Positions 57,491 to 64,000 of a stretch of 64,000 bases of DNA are shown piece after piece. The stretch lies in contig NC_049912.1 in assembly GCF_001411555.2 (NCBI RefSeq), forward strand, positions 27,351,722-27,415,721, read 5' to 3'. The first letter of the stretch is position 1, and every line of letters begins with the position of its first letter. The notes under the pieces are model-generated. The model searched no databases. It was given only the letters and a program-made list of their open reading frames with translations, and had not been told where the DNA came from. The stretch is from Juglans regia. Its lineage: Eukaryota; Streptophyta; Magnoliopsida; Fagales; Juglandaceae. Both the position numbers and the translations under genes were made by a program.

Positions 57491-57987
57491 TGATCCTGGT
57501 AATTAAATATTAATAATGCCAACAGAAACCCAAAACTTAAAACATATGTAACCCACTGAATCATCTTATCCTTGGCCCCAGTCCCCTGTTTTTTCCTAAA
57601 AACTAATGTTTCTTTTCTATATTTTAGGATATTTGTAGATTCTCTTGCCGTCTTCTCCTTATTTTTTATTTATTTTTCTTAAATCTTAGTTTTCTCCGTG
57701 GTCTTGTTCGGCGTCGATAGGCCCAAGAGTCTCGCCTTTTCTCTGCAGTTTTTACAGTTTGTGTTTGACACTTTGAAGGTTAGGTCTGAATAACAGCTGT
57801 GGTTTGCCAGTTAACTAACTTTTGAATCTATTACATAGCGACCAGACCAACCCACCCAAACCCAACTCCCCTTCCTCTTCCCTTTCCTATTTTCTTTGTT
57901 CTTTTCCCCGCCAAGGAAAAATCCCATGATTTGAACCTGTTCTTTTTTCTTCACATCTACTCTCTCTTTCTCGCTTGAGTCATAGTC
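57491..57987. other. Upstream region of an uncertain small gene
   Basis: A mixed-composition, pyrimidine-rich stretch. The plus strand becomes CT-rich from 57850, as in plant leaders. Confidence 0.35.
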
Positions 57988-58525
57988 ATGGTATGCTCTC
58001 TCTCTCTCTCTCTCTCTGAATGCATGCAAACTTGTATTTGTGTTGGAAATGGAATCGATTCTTCTCAACACGAATACCTGAAAGAGTGTTAATTTTTGTG
58101 TTTTATTGACATGTTCGTCTTTAGTAAAGCATAAATCTTGCTTTTGAACTCTGTTCATGTTTGTCGTCATTGAACTTTTTGCGCTTTATTATGCCATTCA
58201 CCTTCTGGTTTCCTTTCATGCGGCAAATCAAGTAGTGTTTATGTGTTGTTCTCCAAATGGGTTGTTCGTTAAAGGCTTTAATTTCTGTGTCTTTTTTTTT
58301 TTTTCCCAACTGTTGCAGACATTTTTGCCTTTTTTGGTTCGGTCTCTGGCGAGGCTGCTCACAGCACTGGTGTATCAACCAGCAGCCTCCGTCACTACCT
58401 TACTTTACTACAGCGATCTCCTCCCAAGAAATCTCGACTTGGAGCGCCTGGTGCGGACTGAATTCCTCGATCGAGAAAACTATTTGTTTCATTTCCTCAT
58501 CAACATCTTGAGGTGTTTCTGGTAG
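57988..58525 (+). CDS. Uncertain small gene, two-exon model, 69 aa
   Basis: An ATG at 57988 is followed at once by GTATGC (a donor as in RPL37) and a (CT)n intron start. An acceptor tgttgcag ends at 58318, and the exon 58319-58525 continues in frame to TAG. The product (MTFLPFLVRSLARLLTALVY..., then YYSDLLPRNLDLERLVRTEF) has a hydrophobic start and no family I recognise. The second exon has more balanced composition than its surroundings, which is why I list it. It may equally be a non-coding transcript or the relic of a larger gene. Confidence 0.2.
57995..58017. repeat. (CT)n microsatellite
   Basis: About 11 CT units lie directly after the candidate splice donor at 57991. Confidence 0.9.
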
Positions 58526-59424
58526 CTACTACCCCTCCTCCCCTACAGAAATTCTTCATCCCCTAGCTATGGATTTCTTGTATTTAATCCCAATTTTGTT
58601 TCAGATTGGGCCTCAACTTTTATGCTATCATAACCATTGATGGAGTAGTGAGTTGATGATATACGCGCTGAGAACAGGGCAGATCAAGCTCAAATTGTGT
58701 GGGTTGAGAATCTTGAGATAGTTTTCTTTTTAGCAATGTACATTTGATTAACTAATCTGTAAACTATTTATGAAGGAACCGTCACCGAATTTACTTTAAT
58801 GTAAGTATTGCTTGATTTAAAAGGGGAAAAAGCATGAGATAGGATATGCACATTGGCCAAAGTTGCAAAGCACCGTACTTTAACCGCAGTTGGCGTTGAA
58901 TTTCATGATTTCAATGTCTGGGTTGTTGAACCAAGTTATCAAACCCAACACACTACTTTTTCTAACATTTTGTAAAAAAAAATTAAATTTATCTTAATTT
59001 AATTCATACATTTTAATCTAAAAATTTAAATCAATTTTAATTTAAAAAAATTAAAATTATCTTAATCACATTCACAAAATATTATTATTTATAATTTAAC
59101 TCAACTCCTCTCAACGTTCAAACGTAATTTTGGATTGTACATGCTCTCAACGTGAGAAAGGGCTCAACACAGTTGTTCCGTGTTTTGCCTCTGCTCCAAG
59201 ACGACCATAAACCCAAGTGGGATTAAAGTGAAGAAGGAATCGTCCCTAAAAATCCATGTTGCCGCCGACGTTTTCTCCTCAGCATATTACTTGTTAAGGG
59301 CTCTGCAGTCTCTAGGATTTGGGTCCAATGTTAGGGATCTTCTGCATCATTGACATTGATCCTCTGCATTTATGGAATCAATGAAAAATAAATGGATTGT
59401 TTGAAAGGAAAAATGGTTTATTTG
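58526..59424. other. Intergenic DNA with a MITE remnant
   Basis: No gene is seen. From 58975 to about 59135 a family A-like piece ends in 'ctcaactcctctcaacgttcaaacgtaatttt'-type sequence. The rest is unassigned. Confidence 0.45.
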
Positions 59425-59431
59425 CAGTTAG

Positions 59432-59747
59432 TTTTTTTTTTTGAATGGAGCATACTCATCTCATTAAGAAATCGAAGTTACAAGTGTGACTTATCGATAC
59501 AAAAAATTCCAATACACAAAAAATCCAGTAATAAGCCAACTAACTCAACAGATCTGTAGCTTCCCCACACACAAATACATTTGCGGTAGACATTGTCTTA
59601 ACTTCTAACCAAACTTTCTCGAATCCGAGAAAGCGTTCTGTAAAAACAGAACTTAAAGGTCCTCTCTATCCTCCCAGGGGAAAAGAGTACAGGACACTGC
59701 TATGGACATCAAATCCAAAGCCTATTCCTATTTTATTATAACTAAAA
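59432..59747 (-). mobile_element. Short 3' fragment of a LINE with target-site duplication
   Basis: A T run (plus strand, 59432-59443) is the poly-A of a minus-strand insertion of 316 bp. The direct repeat CAGTTAG flanks it (59425-59431 and 59748-59754) and continues as TTTTT on both sides. No coding sequence remains; it is a strongly 5'-truncated non-LTR insertion, or possibly a SINE or processed RNA. Confidence 0.75.
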
Positions 59748-59754
59748 CAGTTAG

Positions 59755-60987
59755 TTTTTAATTCTTCATAGACCACATTACGAATTTAAGGCAAAATAAC
59801 ATACTCACCAAAAATGGGCTTTTGTCTTATAGACTTCTTATCCCTTCTTTTTTTGGGATATCGAGTTAAGCAAGTTATTTCAATATAATTATAATAAAAA
59901 TTCTTTTCATTAGTCATTATTTACTAACTCATATCCTATAAAAATATCTCGATATTCTATAAAAAAAAATTATAGGTATAAAATATGAGAGTAAATAGTA
60001 ATTGATGAGTAGAATTACTCAGATTACAATACGACCTCATCCAAAATGGGTTCATAGGAATGGACTTCAATGGGCCTACTACCATTGAGAATTCAAGAAG
60101 AAATTAAACCTCCAATATGCCTAAGTCCTCACACGATCAAGTCAACATTACTGTCCAAAAGTGTTTCCACTCGACAGGCTGCGTTACAACGTCAAACCGA
60201 TGTCACATGTGAGGTTCTACTTCACGGTCAATATCTTTCTTTGATTTAAACCGAAATTAACATTATAACCAATTAAATAAATACAATATATCTAATGTGG
60301 TGTAATGTTGGTCGTTGTTTGTATTTTTTTTTTTTTTCAAGTCAATGGTGGTTGGGTTGAAACTTCACGTACAAGTATCTATACCAAAGCTTATAATAAT
60401 TCATCAAGTTCGTTTGAAAATGTCTCTTCTCGATTCAATTATTTTTATTATTATTTTTTATTAAGAAAATATTTTTTAATAATGTTATGAATTTTTTTAA
60501 AAATATTTAAAAATATAAAAAATATATATGAAAAAAAAATTAAAAAATAAATTGAAATGACCTTATCGGAGATCCTAGTTAGTTGTAGTGCTACCCTTCT
60601 AAAGATGCAAGTAAGAGGCCATTACCCTACGGATTTATGCCTCCGCCTCATCAAAGCTCTTGACAAACAGAAAATGGGTTTAGAGGAGCACTTAAAATTA
60701 AAATGTCCATATTAATTTATAGGTTTATTTTTATACAATATTTTTATTATTATAGTACTTCTCTTTATAAAAATGACTTAAATACTACAACGAGGTTCTA
60801 CTTCGTGATATATTATTATTATCCAAAAATAGACACGAGTATCAATAAATATTTAGTTATCTATTTATCATATCTACTTTTACATGAATGTAGAACTGAA
60901 CCCTATAATTCAGACTGAATTTCTAAATAATCTTAAACTATAGATATGTATGCAAGTCACAAGTAATTAGATGGCATCCAAAACTAA
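59755..60987. other. Intergenic AT-rich DNA
   Basis: No gene is recognised. A palindromic AT-rich element (about 60410-60600) has the same build as those at 8305 and 33110. Confidence 0.4.
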
Positions 60988-61150
60988 GGCTTCGTTTGTT
61001 TTTATAAATTATCTCATCATATTTAATTATTATAAATTTTATAAATTCTCATATAAAATATAATAAATAATTTAATTCTTATAAATTTGAAAATAAAAAT
61101 TATATTTTAATAATATTTTATTAAATTTTTATATTGAACCAAACAAAACC
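60988..61150. repeat. Tourist-like MITE (family A)
   Basis: A 163-bp copy has the left end GGCTTCGTTTGTTT and the right end, on the other strand, GGTTTTGTTTGGTT, preceded by TAA and followed by TTA. Confidence 0.8.
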
Positions 61151-61277
61151 TTAAATTCAAAATGGTCTTTGATGTCTGTAATAATACTATAACACTATCA
61201 TCTGACGGCTACAAACTGAGTCATATGGACCGTATTTCAATGTCTTGCCTGGCCAGCTCTATTTGACCCTTTGATTA

Positions 61278-61490
61278 AGTTTTGTTTGGTAATTAAATTT
61301 ATCTTTTAACTCATCTCAATTTATTATTATAATTTTTTTAAATTTTAATATAAAATATAATAAATAATTTATTTTTTTTCAAATTTTAAATTTTAAAATA
61401 ATAATAATATTAAAAAATAATATTTTAATAATATTTTATCATCTCAACTTAAATCAGTTCAATTCATAAATTCAACATCCAAATACAACC
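61278..61490. repeat. Tourist-like MITE (family A)
   Basis: A 213-bp copy has the left end AGTTTTGTTTGGTA and the right end, on the other strand, GGTTGTATTTGGATGT, preceded by TTA. The interior has aataatattaaaaaataata and 'atctcaact' near the right end. Confidence 0.75.
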
Positions 61491-62137
61491 AGTACAGATG
61501 CTGCTGAATGCAAAACTACACGTATGTTTATAATCTTGGCCGTTGTTTGTTTGTTTGTTTTATTTTTTTTAAGTTAACAAAAATGGTACCATAAATTCCG
61601 CAACTTTTATATAATCATCTAATACAATACTTTCTTTAAATTCTGTTTGACTTTATTAATGTGTTTAAATTCAGCTAAATAATATATTTTTTTAATTTTA
61701 AAAACTATAAAAAAATAATAATGAGTACACATTTATGTGTTTAGTCATTGGCTCTTTTTTCTTTTTATTTACATTCTCTACTTTCCTCATATTTGAGAAA
61801 ATTTATAGCATTCAAATGGGTATTGGGTCAAATTCTATTTTCGGTGATTTTATGGACACATGCCTTCTTTGCAACGCACATATTGCAGTTTTTGACCCTC
61901 TAGATGATGGGTTTCTTTATTTACTTGATTGGAGATCGTACCATAGAAAATTCCAATTCGGTGGGTTTCAAAGTCTAGATTGTTTGTGAATATTTGTTTG
62001 GGAAAATGGGTAAAAGATATAGATAGAACATGATGATTGCTAGAGAGAGAATATGGAAAATAATGCATAAAGATGAAAGGGTGGATCTGGATGGATTTTA
62101 GGAGTTTATGACAGGGGAGGTTATTAAATAAAAAAAA
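61491..62137. other. Intergenic DNA
   Basis: An 84-codon frame at 61735-61989 on the plus strand resembles no known protein and is not called. Otherwise nothing is seen. Confidence 0.4.
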
Positions 62138-62394
62138 AAAATGATATTTACAGTCGTAAAATATATAAATGTCGTATAATTTTTTTGAAAAAAGTGAATA
62201 AGAGAGAGGCTATTAAATAAAGATAAATGATATTTGTAGTCGTGAAGTGCGTAAGTATTGTATAATATTTTTTTTAAAATAAATAAATACAGGACCCACA
62301 TAAAAAAATTAATTTTTTAATAATAGATTTTATTTTTTTTTAAATAATTACACATTATTTATGTACTCTACGATTATATGTAGCAGTACTCTTA
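62138..62394. repeat. Family B MITE, one fragment and one full copy side by side
   Basis: 'aatgatatttacagtcgtaaa' opens a truncated copy at 62138-62215. 'aatgatatttgtagtcgtgaa' opens a fuller copy at 62225, which ends with the inverted 'ctctacgattatatgtagc' near 62390. The two lie in direct orientation, so one may be a duplication of the other's left half. Confidence 0.65.
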
Positions 62395-62830
62395 AATAAA
62401 TGAGCAATGCTAGATACAGTCCCCATTTGGGGACTGCAATGCAAGCCTAGGCAATTTTATCTTTAAATTTTTTTAAAATTACAAAACTATCATTCCTAAA
62501 ATGATATTTTTTCTCATTTAATAAGGGGCTTGCACATGCAGTCTCCAAGTAAATAAATTTGGTTTCAAAAAGTTGGGGAACTCAATTCAATTTTGCTCTC
62601 TGGAGTTGCCAAGCCAGCGCATATATATGCTTGACTGTCCAAAAGTATCCGCATTACACAATTATTTTAAAATCCTATTGTGAAAGAAAACATTAATTTT
62701 GTAGAATGCCGAAAATTTATTGTAAGAATATCATTATTTTATAGAAATGTTATTCGTTTAAATAAAAACCGTTGTGACTTGTGTGTGTATATGCTAGCTA
62801 CTTTAATTAGATTTGTAATGAATGTATAGT
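62395..62830. other. Intergenic DNA with a small palindromic repeat
   Basis: The stretch around 62403-62550 begins 'gagcaatgctagatacagtc' and contains the perfect short palindrome 'gtccccatttggggac'. Its right part (gcttgcacatgcagtctcc) partly mirrors the left, like a short MITE. The rest is unassigned. Confidence 0.4.
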
Positions 62831-62844
62831 TTCATGACTATCAT

Positions 62845-63715
62845 ATTCTCTATCTTCTTTAGAATCAACCATCTCCTGGCCAAAGAGTTTTTTTTTTTTC
62901 CTTCCCATTTTTTCTTTTGAGTTTTCCCTCTACCCACATCCTGCCACCACAGCATTTCCGCCCACCCCCGGGGGGAACCTTTGTCTCCTCCCCCTCTGCT
63001 TGCCCAGCCTCTGGCTTTAGATTTATTTCTAGTTTTTCTTTAAATTTTCTAGCAATAGTAACAAGTTATTCTGATTTGCTACTTGTAGACCATATTTGAC
63101 CTCCACACGCCCCTCCAACGGTCTCGCCAGCCGCCGATCTGTCAGACGATAGAAGAAATATGTCAAAGAGAGTGCCGCACCAGAGGGAGTTTCCTACCGC
63201 CATGAGCGGCATCATCGAGGCCAACAGCTTCAGACATTCAAATCCACGTGCTTCTCTTTTCCTCAATGTGGCGCTTGTCTCACACGCGCCACCATCGTTG
63301 GTGGTGGTCCTTCGCCGGTGTATCAGGTTATCTTCAAGTTGTTATTCTCTTATGTTTCTACTTTTCCTAACCAGTGATTAAGACGATGTGGTCATGATAG
63401 TCTCTTACAAATAGACCAGATCAACAAAATGTAGTGCACCCCTCTCGACTATGGCTTTTAGTTGTAAGTTTATTGACTGTTTATTAGACTATGTTAAAAA
63501 CGCTTTAAAACGACTTCCCCTGTGAGAATGGGTTGGAGTCAAACTTTTGGCTTATCTTGTTTTTTTATTTTTATTTTTATTTTCGGTGCTGCTTTTGTTT
63601 GTTTTGGGACGATTGTTGAGGACTCCCACCCTATTAAATCTTGTATCCTTGTAACTGTTTAGTTTATCTATGCAATGCTTAACTTGTCAGGTAAAAAAAT
63701 AAAAAATAAAAAAGA
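62845..63715 (+). mobile_element. Non-LTR retrotransposon insertion with 14-bp target-site duplication
   Basis: A plus-strand insertion of 871 bp ends in an A-rich tail (gtaaaaaaataaaaaa, from 63691) and is flanked on both sides by TTCATGACTATCAT (62831-62844 and 63716-63729), a perfect 14-bp duplication. The body is less AT-rich than its surroundings, with a C/G-rich patch near 62960-62980. Only short frames exist, none with a recognisable domain, so it is a 5'-truncated LINE (mostly 3' UTR) or a non-autonomous relative. Confidence 0.88.
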
Positions 63716-63729
63716 TTCATGACTATCAT

Positions 63730-64000
63730 TGCAAACTCTGAGTGATCAAGATTCAATATTGTTTGTTAGTTTTTCCATTTATTGATCATCTGATCGATCT
63801 TCTCCTGCAGGAATTTTGTTCACATGAATACATGATATCCATGCATGGACGGCATCGGGAGGCCAGGGCCTAATACAGCTTCGTGCAAAAAAATAAGTTT
63901 TTTTTTTTTTTTAATATTCAAGATGCCACAAAATGTTGGTTAAACTAATCACCCGAAGTGTTATTATTGAACTTAACTTAAAATTATTTTATTTTATTCT
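63730..64000. other. Terminal stretch of the window
   Basis: Contains a T run at 63898-63912; nothing else is recognised. Confidence 0.5.

Noticed and set aside
61735..61989. 84-codon plus-strand frame with hydrophobic start
   Set aside because: No conserved motif or gene context; it lies between repeats.
62917..63381. Frames with proline- or arginine-rich composition
   Set aside because: They lie inside the 14-bp-TSD insertion and overlap in several frames without domains.

Overview
The window is nuclear DNA from a flowering plant. Its genes have many short GT-AG introns, the intergenic DNA is very AT-rich and full of transposon remnants, and every protein family found (KIN-13B, a PXA/PX sorting nexin, BAC2-type carrier, G-type lectin receptor kinase, cytosolic RPL37, TMA7) is closest to what I know from eudicots. 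A woody eudicot, perhaps Fagales (walnut, pecan or oak relatives), is my guess from the repeat style. The sequence alone does not prove it.

Layout. 1-3649: 3' part of a Ty1/copia retrotransposon with an uninterrupted reading frame. 3650-8540: repeat-rich DNA with a small proline-rich, single-pass membrane gene fragment (5845-6125, minus). 8886-15409 (+): 16-exon sorting-nexin gene, 1027 aa. 17088-17995 (-): 60S ribosomal protein L37, four exons. 19680-20306 (+): small OVATE/OFP17-like protein. 20810-22281: 5'-truncated LINE flanked by a 10-bp target duplication. 22693-28501 (-): 12-exon kinesin-13B, 705 aa. 29194-33600: MITEs and a three-LTR TRIM retrotransposon. 33711-36330: two decayed PDX1-like pseudogenes in tandem. 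36836-39551 (-): BAC2-type mitochondrial carrier, two exons, whose intron is filled with nested MITEs. 40991-44200: repeats. 44316-45857 (-): TMA7, four exons. 46680-49825 (-): G-type lectin S-receptor-like kinase, seven exons, 791 aa. 51119-about 57490 (-): a near full-length but dead LINE. 57988-58525: an uncertain small gene. 58526-64000: MITEs and two further non-LTR insertions with clear target duplications.

The intact genes are unrelated housekeeping or signalling genes: membrane traffic, translation (RPL37, TMA7), microtubule depolymerisation, mitochondrial amino-acid transport and cell-surface reception. They do not form a cluster or pathway. In every multi-exon model the reading phase stays consistent across all junctions and the total coding length divides by three, which supports the boundaries. 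I found no CRISPR array, tRNA or rRNA, and no evidence of a novel multigene system. The most interesting structures are the TRIM array, the nested MITEs with a duplicated insertion flank, the non-catalytic-type PDX1 pseudogene pair, and a GC-AG intron.
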